The position numbers and the translations under genes were made by a program. 36,357 nucleotides of DNA, taken from positions 1,540,503 through 1,576,859 of the forward strand of contig NMRA01000003.1 of NCBI GenBank assembly GCA_002633005.1, in the 5' to 3' direction. The notes below the pieces were generated by a model, which was not told where the DNA came from, made no database searches, and saw nothing but the letters and a program-made list of their open reading frames with translations. This document shows positions 20,917 to 32,721 of the stretch, in pieces. Each line of letters opens with the position of its first letter. Position 1 is the stretch's first letter. This DNA is from Phoronis australis. Lineage: Eukaryota; Phoronida; Phoronidae.

Positions 20917-21370
20917 CTAAATTTCTGTTAGAAAGGGAGCCAGTTTCAAAAACTTTGCAGTATGCATCATCTTACAAGCAGTTGAAAACGAGCATTTATC
21001 ATATCTTGGAAAGGTCCGCGAAAAGTAGATAAGCTTAGATTTTCTCCAGCAAATTGATTGATTTTTTATTTAGGAAGATTGTTTACAGAAAATGCAAAGC
21101 TGCGATTCTCCAGAGACTCCTCTGCATGACAATCGATTACTCGAACAACCCGGCTCACAGTTATGACTATAGCTCCCCATTTTAAGGTGATGTAGGACCT
21201 TATCGTCATGCCTGTGTATTTAGCAAAGTATATAGAAAACTATAGATTTTATCTCCGTAAAAGGATTTATTGTCTAAAAAGAGCCTGTAGAAGTTTTGAT
21301 TTTTGACGTTTTACCAATTTGTTTATAATTGGGTCACGAGACTATGTCTTCAGTAAAATTTAGCAAAAAA

Positions 21371-21486
21371 GCACAGGCGCTTGGCTTTATCGCAAATGAC
21401 GTCACTCAATAATATATATAAGAAAACATGTTTTCTTATATATATTATTGAGTGACGTCATTTGCGATAAACCCAAGCGCCTGTGC
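21371..21486. repeat. 116 bp near-perfect palindrome
   Basis: Two 58 bp arms meet with no spacer between 21428 and 21429 (centre AACATGTT). They match at 57 of 58 positions; the single mismatch is C in the left arm (GGCTTTATCG) against G in the right (GGGTTTATCG). Each arm contains GCACAGGCGCTTGG, TGACGTCA (21397-21404, 21453-21460) and ATATATATAAG. Similarity ends abruptly outside. No target duplication is evident. Confidence 0.95.
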
Positions 21487-21699
21487 AAAAAAGAAAGGTA
21501 CATGGATGGGATAACAACGGTATCAATAACATGATCAAATATTATTTGATATGAATGTTCAAGGTGAGATATCAAAAACGCTGTCACTGTTTTCAAAAAT
21601 GTCAGTTAGTTTTCGTTTGATGCAACTTCAAAGATTTTTCATGAAAATCGTAAAACTCGTATTTTTTAATAGCCTCTTGCAAAAGTGGGACATCTTAAA

Positions 21700-21845
21700 A
21701 AATTCCCAAAAGCATTTGTGAGAACAGAGCATAAAGCATTGTATTTGAAAGTTTCATGTGAATTCGAACAGCCGTTTCTGAGATACGATGTTCCGAATTC
21801 AGCCAAATTTGAACATTTTCCTTGGGTTCTACATAAACTTTTAAC
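21700..21845 (+). repeat. Dispersed repeat, relative at 24980-25090
   Basis: The blocks CTGAGATACGATGTTCCGAA and TTTGAACATTTTCCTTGGGT here correspond to CTCAGACATGATGTTCTGAA and TTTGAACATTTTTCTTGAGT near 25031-25083. Order and orientation are the same. The family was not identified. Confidence 0.5.
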
Positions 21846-21850
21846 TCTTA

Positions 21851-21991
21851 AAAGAACACAACTCTTCACTTATGAACACAGCTCCTCAATCATGAATACA
21901 GGTTCAACAATTATGTACACAGCTCCTCAATTTTGAACACAGACCCTCAATTATGAACACAGATCCTTAAATATGAACACAGATCCTCACT
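21851..21991. repeat. ~20 bp minisatellite, 7 units
   Basis: The units follow TATGAACACAGCTCCTCAAT at 20-21 bp spacing. The last five include TATGTACACAG, TTTGAACACAG and TATGAACACAG versions. The array follows a dispersed repeat (21700-21845) that has a diverged relative at about 24980-25090. Confidence 0.85.
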
Positions 21992-22448
21992 TACATACGA
22001 ATTCCGAACCTGTAAACTCAGTTAAATGACTCACAAACTCGTGGCTGCACTCACGAAACACGTCTTACACACCAAACAGTGTGGCTCACGTATTCACATA
22101 TACTAAAATTGTTCCGTCTTGATGGGGAGACTACAGTTGATAAAGGTGTCAAAAGAAAAAAAAATGTTATACGGTCTCGCAATTTCATGTCGTTTCAAGT
22201 AGTGGCTGCTCAGCCATCGACAACAAAACGCGAGTAATTGCATTCTTGAAGAAAACTAATCCTGATCCACTGTAATCGTTCCGTAACCACGAAGTAATTT
22301 TTAAACTGCACTCTTCTGATATCAACGCGGTAAATATTTAATTTAGATTGACTACATAACTGTGTCCTAAATTTCCTGTAATATCTCACTTACACAATGT
22401 AATTAAAAATTAAAGACTATTCTGCAGTAGTCTGCTAGGTGTTTACAG

Positions 22449-22780
22449 TAGACGAACAGCCCTCTGCAGGACTGATGGCATTTAGTTTGTGGTACTTCTT
22501 TGTCCGTCTTCTGACTCTCATAGTCCGTTGAGGACCGAATACAGCCCGCAATGAAGTCAACCCGAAGAATACCTCCAAAATGGGAATAGAATATGTGAAG
22601 AGAACATAGATATTTCACAGCTGAATAGCGCTCTGTAGGTGTGGTGACATTTAGTCTGTGGTGCTTTATTTTCCATCTTCTCAATAGTTGATGGACTCTC
22701 ATAGTCCGTTGGGGACTGAATGCAGCCCCCACTGAACTCGACCCGAAGAATACCTCCAAACTGAGAATAGAATATGGATA
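22449..22780 (-). repeat. ~165 bp tandem duplication with a conserved open frame
   Basis: Two adjacent copies are related by TCATAGTCCGTTG-GGAC, AACCCGAAGAATACCTCCAA / GACCCGAAGAATACCTCCAA and GGGAATAGAATATG-type blocks. On the minus strand both read FGGILRV(D/E)F..GCI.S.T, then DYES, then PQTKCH. Copy 1 is FGGILRVEFSGGCIQSPTDY and copy 2 is FGGILRVDFIAGCIRSSTDY. The copies lie in different frames within the longer 136-codon frame. It may be a duplicated exon fragment or a non-coding repeat. No family was recognised. Confidence 0.55.
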
Positions 22781-23128
22781 TCTCGGGCACTTTTTTGTTT
22801 TGAACAATGTCACAACAGGAATTTCTAGAAGCTCCTCTAGAAAGGAGTGCTTGAAAACTCTTTCACTGACACAAAATTATAGCCAAGGGAGAATTGGCTT
22901 CTAGTTGAGAGGACCAAGCAGCTATAAAATCACTTCACAACAAAAAACTTCTGATTTTGACTTGCCGTTGTGAAATTGTTCTCAAACCGTACATTTCTGG
23001 AAAATTCGAGGTGATTTCAGAGTTTCAAAAGAACTGATAGCGTTCTCATTTGCTCGAGACGCAAGCTCTACCGCCGGACTTGGTTGGCTTAAGCTCAGTC
23101 CGACACCGTGACGGCGGGGGGGGGGGGG

Positions 23129-23202
23129 NNNNNNNNNNNNNNNNNNNNNNNNNNNNNNNNNNNNNNNNNNNNNNNNNNNNNNNNNNNNNNNNNNNNNNNN
23201 NN
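23129..23202. other. Assembly gap (74 N) after a poly-G run
   Basis: The N run follows 13 consecutive G. The gap probably hides the left end of the transposon ending at 23464, since related copies have poly-G next to their termini. Confidence 0.95.
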
Positions 23203-23464
23203 CTACCAGTTACCATTTGGGAGTTCGGGTGCGAATTGCTGACTAGGCACAGGCGCACAACCCAGGGGGTGCATAAACAATGCATAGGCCCCGAAGAAAC
23301 CACGTATACCGTTTTTTTTTAGTCAACAGGTCCGCAAACCCAAAAATTCGAGGCCCCTGCATCCCCACATTTGAGGCTGGGCGCCCACATCTGCCGAAAT
23401 TCTGGTTATTCCTGTGCCCTAACCCCCGGTCCTCCCCTAACTCAAAATCTTGGATCCGCCCCTG
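23203..23464. mobile_element. DNA transposon of the CAGGGGCGGATCC family, left end lost in gap
   Basis: The right end, in reverse complement, is CAGGGGCGGATCCAAGATTT followed by TGAGTTAGGGGAGG. It matches the end of the element at 6475. The segment TTACCATTTGGGAGTTCGGG just after the gap matches TTACATTTGGCAATTCGGGG at about 6378. The right flank begins AGTAA, the expected target duplication, but the left flank cannot be checked. It has no coding capacity. Confidence 0.65.
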
Positions 23465-23624
23465 AGTAAGAAGCAGGTTTATCAGGCAAACAGTTCCATT
23501 TAGGTCATGAACAGTTTTTTTGCAAAAGAAAGAAGCGGTGATAATTCAGTGAAAAGTCGGTGCGCAGCTCATGAATCTTTGAGCAGCCAACTACTCTAGC
23601 TGTACCAATGTAACATACCTTTTG

Positions 23625-23725
23625 CACCAAGGCCACCATAGTCCGGCACGATTAGGCGCGCCACCTTTTGCCAGCCTTACCAAGTGTTCAAGTTCGGCAC
23701 TTGTTTGAACAGTAAACACAGCAAA
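23625..23725 (-). other. Exon-like segment ending in a consensus donor
   Basis: The minus strand reads FTVQTSAELEHLVRLAKGGA and PNRAGLWWPWCK up to CAAAAG|GTATGT near 23628. An alternative frame reads RLIVPDYGGLGAKG. Composition is coding-like, but the two frames compete and no partner exon was found. Confidence 0.2.
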
Positions 23726-25536
23726 GCACCTTTGTAAGTAGTGTTTGTTTTCTTATAGAAACGCCTTCAAAAGAGGTTCGTTATTAACTTGATTGAGCGT
23801 CGACTGTTTGTGTTTCTTTCAACTTCGCTATTGAGACGAAATAACGCCAATCTTCTTCCATCATATCGTTCTTTTTGTCATTCTGTTGAGTTTTCAACCA
23901 GACGAGTAGAGATCGTCTGCAACACGAGTCGTCTTGCTACTGTCGTACTGACTGGATTAGTGACGATTTGTCCCACACCCTGAGTCACCTCGCAAGTTTT
24001 AGTTATCTGTGTTTTGGGCTGATTTTCAAACACCAGGTAAGACTGCTCGTCTGAGTAAAAGAATATTTAGACACTTTACTTGACATTGTCGTAGATTCCG
24101 TCTGTTGTGACTCATTGATTGATTTACGCTAGTTACTCTTTCAGCCTGCTACTCTTTATTTTGACGTGACGTTCAGTTGCTGTGCGTTGGTCAACGCCTT
24201 CGTCAGTTAGTTACCGTCCTTATTCCATCTAGTCTTGTATTTCCAATCACGGAGAAAATATCATATATTCAATTTAGGGGGGTTTTTAAATATTTTTAAA
24301 ATATTTGACTTTTTCAGTGCATTTTTGTGTAAATTGATGTTTTTCTTGCCCACCACAGTAGGACGTCGTGGAACTAGGCTACAGAATAGCGGATGTGATG
24401 ATACCATGCATTCTTATGTAGCCAAACCCCAAAAGACCATTTTCCATAAGTCATACACGATTCTTGACCACTATGATATTAATGCCAGATGTGACATGCT
24501 ACCTAATCTGTTGAGGTGACCATCCAGGACGCTTAAAATTGGGAAACTAAAAAGTAAGGGTTAGTCCTAAACTCGAGCATGGGCGCTTGAAAACTGAATC
24601 TTTGAGAAGTCTGGGAGGGTGCTTAAAGGGTTGACCAGGTTTGTGATTTAGGGATGAAATTCATGTGCAAGACTCAACTAAAACATCATCGAAATGTAGA
24701 CCACGTAGCTAGCAAGGGGCTGAGCTGCTTGAATTGAATAAGGCACGGTAGTTCAGTAGCAGGACCTAGCTTTCACAGTCACATTTTTGCACTCACAAGT
24801 ATTACGATATCAGAATGCCCATGAGCTGAGGAAACACTTGTTTCGTGTCTTCTTCAGTGAAGAGCAGTAGAGTGTAAATGTATTAGTTTGTTTCATGTAA
24901 CTTTAGAATTTTTTCATTACTCCTATTTTGATGGCCCTCATACAAAGAAGGAACATTTTCAAAACAATTCCTAGCAGCGTTTTGGAGAACTATGCTTAAA
25001 TCTGAAAGATTGATATGAATCAGATCACTTCTCAGACATGATGTTCTGAAGTTAGCCGAATTTGAACATTTTTCTTGAGTCTACAAAACCTTAAGGCATC
25101 TTAGTCTTGTAAGTTGTGGGTTGACCCGTAAGACGACCTGGGAGCTTAAAAGTAAAAATTTGAAAGTTTTTGGATGTGCGGTAAGCTGAGCATGGGTGTT
25201 AGCTCAGTAAGACCACGACACATAAGCTTCATTGAAAACTTATTTTAAGGAAAGTCAGTGATAGTGTGTCAATCAAACTGTATTAGATCATAATTTGTGA
25301 CAATTCACAATTTCTACATAGCACATTGCTGCAAATTTTAATTAGCTTTCACTTGTCTCATGGTAACAAGTCTGTCTCAAATTCACAAATTTACAAGAAC
25401 AACACCAATCAGACTGTTGTCACATTTTGTTTTCTAATTATTTTTTCTCCTAGAACAAATTCGAAATGAGGAGTATTGACATCTGAAAAATCCCAAAGGT
25501 GTCTGTTCACCACAGAATTATTCTTAATGAACATAC

Positions 25537-25684
25537 CAGTAAGACAGGTTAAATATAGAATTCAATTGCAAGGTGTAGTGTGATACAATCCTCTCTACTG
25601 GTTCAACCTTGAGCATTATTGTCCTGACACTAATCCTTCCTCCGGATTCTCTGCGTTTTATGGTCTGATACACTACAGCAATAC
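25537..25684 (-). CDS. Candidate internal exon
   Basis: The segment lies between acceptor GGTAACTCAG and donor TACTG|GTATGT (phase 1 in, 2 out, 148 nt). It reads GIAVVYQTIKRRESGGRISV, then RTIMLKVEPVERIVSHY. The coding-like composition extends upstream of the acceptor (TRFGNS), so the 5' border is uncertain. No family was recognised. Confidence 0.3.
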
Positions 25685-27290
25685 CTGAGTTACCAAATCT
25701 TGTCATTGTATTGTCATACTCTCCAAGATATCAGTGTCGCTTGAGATGAGAACTGAAATAAGCAGCACTTGTATGTATGTAGCCCATCTTCCCCGAGAGA
25801 TCACATTTGCAGGTCTGGCTCAGGATCTATTAAGTACTCTTGGCCAAGAGATTACTACAAGCAATTTGTTATCCCTTGGTAATTGGAGTCTTGTTGAGAA
25901 ATTTAGTTAAAATTCCTATTTGTCTGTAGTTTTGCCCTGGAGAATGATACCTCTAAAGTTTATTGTTTGGAACTAAAGACTAATGTATTTTAATAGTAAA
26001 TCTCGAGTTTTGAATATCATTTCATGTTTATAACAGGGAAGTCTACCAAATATGATGTTACAACAGACTAGTTTTATAATTTTGCATTAACGTTAGGGTA
26101 CAGTAATAACATTAACAGGGAAGTTTTACAGGAATAAAAATGAAATTCTAAAATTATACTGCATACTGGTGGTTGTTACAATCAGACAGAATGATTTGTT
26201 TAGTGTATGACCATCTGCTTGGTCATACTGAAAATATAGAGGTCAGCAAAACATGTTTTTTACTAAATTTTAGTATTAGTAAACTTTGTTTTCAGCAGTC
26301 CAAGTCTTGTGTAATGCCATCTGTGAAGGTAATTCAATTGTTTTGGTTCATGTTTTGGGGTGGGATCATTTATTTTTATTTTTTGAAACGGTACGTCTGC
26401 TAATTAAACATGATAAAACCCTGGACCCTGTGGAATTCGAGGATTGTTTCAACTGGAAGATTCACCTTCTCTAAACTTGTTTCATTTAATTACGTGAAGT
26501 TTGCTACTTCTGCTTGGTCCAGGTGGCATCTGGTGTTACTTTTAATGGCAAAGTGTGCCTTTAAATTCTTTGTTGCCACACAAGTGCTACAGACATAGAT
26601 CTCTGGTTAGTTCTACCACACCCTACATTTATTTTATTTGACAACAAATTTTACCCAAGAAATGAAGCTTTGAATAACATGGATGTCTATACATAAATCT
26701 ATGATATTACTTGACTCAATTTGGGGTTACGGTAAAATGTTTAGGGGTTACGATAAATCCCAGTCATCAGTTTCAGACAGTAATAATTTCTAAAATTGCC
26801 ATTTGCTGTATTTTTCAAGGGCGCTTCTAAAATTTTTATGAATGCCAAAGTTTCCCAAAACATTGTCAGGTGACACTACCGTATGGTACAGAACTTGATC
26901 GTGGAAAATCATTAATTTGAGGGTACTTATCTTCTGTGAAAAAATGAGAAAATAAATTCTTGTCGAACATTTCATTACCTAAATTGGTGAAATTTTAACG
27001 TAAACATTATGTCCAAACTCACCACTGAAATTGTTCTCTAATATCCATTGATATGAGTGATCATATATTTACTATAGGCAGTGTCACTCACTTAGAGTTT
27101 GCGTGAGGGATTAAATTATGTGCATCATACCTGAGGCGGCACTTATCTCTGTTGGCCCTTGAAAGGTTAACTTTTTCTTATGCTGCAAAATGGACTGCAT
27201 TTTTCAGTTCAAGGCTAGGCCCTGACCACCAAATATGACTCCAGACATGACTAGAAAATTGACCAGTCATATTGCTTGAAATGCGAAAGT

Positions 27291-27535
27291 TTACTCAATA
27301 CGTGCTACACGATTGGTCAATTTTTTTAGTTGAGTTTGGAGGTCATGAACCTGGCTTGAGAATATTTCTCTCTGCTGTAGCGACACATCATACTGGTCTC
27401 TCACTGGCTGCATTCCTAAATGTCTAGGTGTCTTTTCTTGGTGTAGTATATGTAGGGTAAAGGTTGCAGTTAGGTTCAATTCCGTGAAACTTGCATTACC
27501 ATCAATACATTTCCAATTTTTGTGACATTTTTAGA
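27291..27535 (-). other. ~80-codon open frame with coiled-coil-like end
   Basis: The frame reads CIDGNASFTELNLTATFTLH, then ILHQEKTPRHLGMQPV, then SLQQREIFSSQVHDLQTQLK, and ends NRVARIE-stop. The last 30 residues have coiled-coil-like heptad character. No good acceptor lies between the upstream stop and the frame. It may be a broken terminal exon or chance. Confidence 0.25.
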
Positions 27536-29821
27536 AGACACTTGAAGTCCTGTGATTGTTGAGAATGAAATGGGCTTGAAGCTCATTTTAGAAACTTACC
27601 ACAAAATCTCACCAATCTCGGATAAAACTAATAGCGGAAATTTATCTGCTTTTTCTGGTTCATTGCTGTGAACCACAAAATTGAGATATGAACCTATTCT
27701 AATGCTTTGAAATCTTTGGATCATTGAAAAACAAAACAATGTTGAAGTTGTTGATGACTGGACAATTTGATTGTTTGAAAAACTGTTTCAGGATAAAAAA
27801 TAATTAGTAGTTATTGGGGGTTTCCAAAAGAGTTCCCTGAATGCTCCTCATTTATCCATGGGCTTTTTATGGTTATTGTTGTACTAATGAGAAGAGTTCT
27901 CTTTGTTAGCAACTTGGCTACTATGAGAGAAATCTCCTGATGATGATGAGTGATAATTTTGAACTAGTGTCCCTTAAAGGTGACAAATATTGTTCACTTG
28001 GCCACAATGCTCACCTGTACCAGACAAAACGATCTGGTAAGCATCCCCATGGTAGCTTTCTAGAGCCTTGTTTCCTACTTTGCTGCTCGGATTTCCCTCA
28101 TGAATATTATAATTCATGTAGTGGAATGGGACAAATTTATTGAAATAATATGATCTGTCCACTGCAGGCACAAGTGCAGCGGATGGACACCTCGTGTGGT
28201 CATTGCTGCAATGAGAATGATCCGAAATATGCACCTACTTTTACCTTGTATGACGGTGTAATGAAAACTATAAGTTAAACCATATTGAAAACACGACGTG
28301 AAGTTTCAACACTTGTACCTGTGACACCTCATTCACACCCGCTATCAGCATGTAAATCACTGCAGCTCGTTAACAGGTAGCTCTACCTACTACTAACTCC
28401 ACTCATTATGTAGTCGACAGGACTTATCAGCACCAAGCTATGGGCTGTTGTAGAAACTTGATAAAATGTGTGTACCTGCTATCTTTTGTTGTCTTAACTT
28501 TGACATACAATCTTGACGATTATCTTGGTGCGGTTGTCCTATTCATAACGCGTCTCTTCACCAGCCTGGTTTGCACACTGTCATATTTCCAGGCACTGGA
28601 TCATAAATCTTGTTTTTAATTTTGAAAACATCTTGGCACCTCCTCAAACCTACCCGCCTGCTGTTGCCTGAGAAGTTGTTAGTTTGCACTTATTTGCCCA
28701 CCTGAATAGCAGTATTGTCTCTTGGTAACTGTGGTGTCATTGTTTATCCAGCCAGGTGTATCATAGTACATGTCATTTAATGTCCATTTAGCACTCTTCA
28801 GTCTACTTCAAACACTAGGTTTTGATCAATGATCATTCGATGTTTTTCGATGTTTTTCGAGGTCCATGAAAACTCAGTTCTAAAATGATGTAAGACTGGA
28901 TTTGCCCTGGTTATATCATCACAGTGTACATGCAGTAAGGTTTTATTCGCCACTGGCACACAATTTATGTCGGGGTTAGGAGCGAAAATGGGACAATTCC
29001 AACAGTAGCTTTAATGGAGACTGTAAATTAACTGGAACGAAATGATTGATTCATATTTTTGTTTTATGTCAAGTTGCAAACTATCAAAAATTGCATCAAA
29101 GGTGATCCACAAAATCAATGTGCATCTTTTTGTTTCACCCAAAAACAGCTTGGAGAGAACACTGAGTCAAGAGTTTGAATTGTGGATATCTATGAAAGAC
29201 ATGTTGTTTCATTTTATGTAATTTCCCTTAAAATAGTGAAAATCAAATTTGTGGTTGGTACAGAAGTCTGCAGTGCAAAGCTAAATGGTTGTATGTGAAA
29301 TAACTAGGAGTCTGTGCTTGGATGTTTAGGACTTACTGACTCGAGAATGTTTTTGAAAGGCACATTAAACTCCATAGAGAATTATTGATTTCGATGCACT
29401 TGATTATCAGAATAACTAGCTAAAGTTCAGGGGAAGGATGGCTCTGAAAAACTGCAAGGGACCTCATGACAATGCCTTCTGTCAGAGCCCTTAATGCCTT
29501 GATTTTGTGGTCGAGTATCAGCTCCATTCTCCTCTGAAATTTGTTATGAAGTCCCATGTGAAATTCTCCTCTTCAGTCCAAAAAACATAATTCCCCTCCA
29601 ATTATAAAAGCAATCCCCTCAAGTTTAGAATAACTTTATAAGTTTTAACCCATGTAGTCCTTCAAATTGATGGTGAACGAGAGTATCAGATTTTCCCATC
29701 ACCCAAATAAATTCCCATCAGAAGACACTGGCACCTTTCCCCTCAGGTGAGCGAGGGCCTTGTCTGTTCCACCTGATCGGGCAGTTCAAATGCAGGAGTT
29801 ACAGGTGCACATTGAAACAAT

Positions 29822-30258
29822 ATGCTGATTACTTTTAATACATGACTATTATATTAACTTTGTGCACATATTGGACACTTCACTGAGCCAATATGTTGCA
29901 TATCAGAAATTCATTATTATACAAAGTACACATATTGGACACTTCACTGAGCCAATATGTTGCATATCAGAAATTCATTACTATACAAAGTACACATATT
30001 GGGCACTTCACTGAGCCAATATGTTGCATATCAAAAATTCATTACTATACAAAGTACACATATTGGACACTTCACTGAGCCAATATGTTGCATATCAGAA
30101 ATGCATAACTATTATATTTACAATCTTAGTGAGTCGATACGCTGAATATCAAATTCATTACTATACAAAGTACACATATTGGGCAGTTCACACAAAGCCA
30201 AAACGCTGATTATCAGAAATACATAACTATAATATTAACAGTGTACACATATTGTACA
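29822..30258. repeat. 64 bp tandem array, four near-identical units plus degenerate flanks
   Basis: CACATATTGG starts at 29865, 29929, 29993 and 30057, exactly 64 bp apart. Less regular copies lie at 30173 and 30246. The unit contains CACTTCACTGAGCCAATATG, TTGCATATCAGAAATTCATT and ACTATACAAAGTA. Because 64 is not a multiple of three, open frames appear in all three plus-strand frames. They are artefacts. Confidence 0.95.
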
Positions 30259-30838
30259 CGCATGTATAGTCTTCTTAGTGCTTCATGCAGCCTATGGGGT
30301 AAAATCTCATTAATCTAGGACAATTTAGGACACTTGTGAGGGACAAGAGGTTAGACTATTTTTATTTTCAAATTTTATCAAAAAGATAATATCAGTAAAG
30401 TAGAAATTAATGCTTTTTCCACGTTTAAAATTTAAACCACGGCTACCACCAGAGAAAAATGTAGACATTCACAACAAAGAAGAACAATTTTGGTCAATAT
30501 TTTTATCTGAAATTATTGAGATTTCGTTACATCGTCTTCTAATGTGCCATCTCTGTCATTTGTCTCCATATTCATATACTGCTTGAGTCTGCACATGACC
30601 AAAAATCTTTCACAAAAAATCTCAAAAAACCTCTAATTATGTTTTTACTTATCAGTCAGTGTGCAAGCGCCCATAATGGTTAGTGTAGATTAGACAGACA
30701 GCTGCAGAATATTGTTATAAAAGCTATCTTATATCTTATAATTCAAGATACTTTCCTTTGATGAGCATGATGCGATAAAGATAAAACTACTGGCTTATTT
30801 ATTAGTGCTAAAATTGCTAGAACATTAAAGTTTGTGAC

Positions 30839-30955
30839 CTGAGCTGTGTATTGTAGCAGAGTTGGCATGACCATAATAGCTTGATCCCTGTAGGCATGTT
30901 TTGAGGTCGTTTTACCCACTACTACATGCACTAGGTCAAGTGCAAAATGAACAGT
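30839..30955 (-). CDS. Candidate internal exon, 39 codons, phase 0-0
   Basis: Acceptor TTGCCATTTACCTGCCAG and donor GCTCAG|GTCACA bound 117 nt, read in one open frame: TVHFALDLVHVVVGKTTSKH, then AYRDQAIMVMPTLLQYTAQ. The segment is predicted helical and amphipathic, as in HEAT-like repeat proteins, though that assignment is only an impression. It is compatible in phase with the candidate exon at 32722-32814. Confidence 0.45.
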
Positions 30956-31925
30956 CTGGCAGGTAAATGGCAATGGGCTGTTTCAAGCAAAGTATAATTG
31001 TTAAATTAGACAGGTGTAAAGAGGGATTATGTTTACTTCAATGCAGGGAGATTTAAATTATTGAGCTGTCCTTGATTTGAACTATTATGTCCATTTTGTA
31101 GTGGGACTTGACATTTAGCACCATCGGAGGCCAGATTTATTAACTGAATTAATGGTGGCACTTGCACCAACTGTGTCGCTATTGACTATGAAAGAATGGC
31201 AGTAAATTCGCTAGCCACTTCTCTTTAAGAATATTAAAGTTACCTCACTGTAAGCAATTTGTCAGCAGGAGACTTTCTAAAAATGCAGAGGTATTTATTT
31301 TTTGAATACATATCCACTTTCCATAGCTCAACATTCATATACTATATAACTTATAAAATTGCACAACTAAAGTGGGTGAGATTTAAACAGTGCAGCTACC
31401 TAGAGGTGGCCAGAAAGTATCTATCTCTCTTTCCTTTACATGTGTACTGGGTGTACTCCATTCATTACTACAAAATCCCCTGCAGGGCTGCAGTTGTTAT
31501 CGGTTTAATTGGTAGAGGCATTACATTGGCTTATGTATGGATTTTCATACTACAGTCTTATTGATTGGATTTCTTAGTATGTACACTTTCAACACAGGAG
31601 AGCTACAGTAGGTGATTAAAGCCTTTATAATAGTAGCTGATCCTACCTGTGTTGTCTGTCCATGTTCATTATGGCTACAATATGTCCTGACCAGGCAGAC
31701 AGCCTGTGGAGAACATGTAGGGACAGCTCTATGATAACAGACTTATAAATACTCTAAAATTACTTAATGAGGTTTGTATTACTCTACTCTGTCTGGGACA
31801 CCTAACAAGATGCTGTTGTCACATGTTTCTTTTATGGTTAATATGTCAAACAGACCTAAAATTCTTTTGTCAAAGTCATTATGCTATTTGTCCAATACAC
31901 ATTGTGCACAGAATAAAAGTCCTGG

Positions 31926-32071
31926 GCCTAGGGTCTAATCTCTTTACTCGAAATTTGACTCAAAATTTGACCAATGGCATGGCACGCGTTGAACAAACTT
32001 TACAATTTTGTACGCGATTGGTTAACTTTCGAGTCGGAGTCAGAGTCAGGGTTCTTAGGTTAGACCCTGGG
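31926..32071. repeat. Imperfect inverted repeat, MITE-like
   Basis: CCTAGGGTCTAATC at the left faces GGTTAGACCCTGGG at the right. Inner blocks ACTCGAAA...TTGACCAATGGC and GCGATTGGTTAACTTTCGAG are also inverted. A GAGTC repeat lengthens the right arm. It has no coding capacity. Confidence 0.5.
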
Positions 32072-32721
32072 ACCTGGTCTTATGCTTCTCCATACAGATT
32101 TGAGGTGAGTGCGGCATATGACCAGGTATGCCTTTGATTTCCTTTCGTAGCCAGTAGTTTCATGGTCTTAAAAGACCTGTTTTAGCTTAGCTTAGCTTTT
32201 ATGTCAGGATGTAGTTTACACGTTTCTAGACTCATAGCTACCAACTGTTGGTAAGAAAAAAACTGCAAGTAGCCTAGTCTGCTTTGGCTCTTCATAAACC
32301 ACTGTGCAACAGTTGAAATCTAACTTACACAACTGTCTTAGTCTTCCAGATTTAAACGCTTGAAACTTGAAGTGAAACCAAGTAGTTAAAAGCTTAATCC
32401 GTTGGTTAAATTGTCACCGAAATTGGCTATCCATAAAAAATCAACTTTTGATTAAGACCACTTACGGTTATGTAGTCAAATTGCAAGTGATTTTAGGACT
32501 TCAAAAAAATGACTACAAGAGTTGGCTTGTCATGTTGGGTCATTTTGTACACTGAGAATGATTTCAAGGAATAAAACATTGTCAGTCCTTTGCAAGCCCA
32601 GAAATCACGTACCATTGTAAGAAACACATCAACATCTATTTTATAGCAGTATCGGGAAGTTATCTAAATCAAAAGTTTGCTTCCTTGACAGAACATCAGT
32701 TAAATCATTGCTGCTAGTTAC

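Noticed and set aside
22403-22813. 136-codon minus-strand frame as a single gene
   Set aside because: It spans a tandem duplication whose two copies are read in different frames, so the long frame itself is not conserved.
23990-24034. First exon of a rightward gene ending in CACCAG|GTAAGA
   Set aside because: It is only a single donor-like site without coding sequence. Exon candidates to the right lie on the other strand.
24235-24519. 94-codon plus-strand frame
   Set aside because: It is rich in Phe/Lys from AT-rich DNA, with no splice support, and sits at the composition boundary.
28168-28275. Plus-strand terminal exon candidate after CTGTCCACTGCAG, reading AQVQRMDTSCGHCC
   Set aside because: The minus strand is equally open here (86 codons) with its own acceptor, and neighbouring candidates favour the minus strand. 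No decision is possible.
29893-30209. Three overlapping ~62-codon plus-strand frames with repeated peptides
   Set aside because: They are produced by the 64 bp tandem array, whose period shifts the frame by one base per unit.
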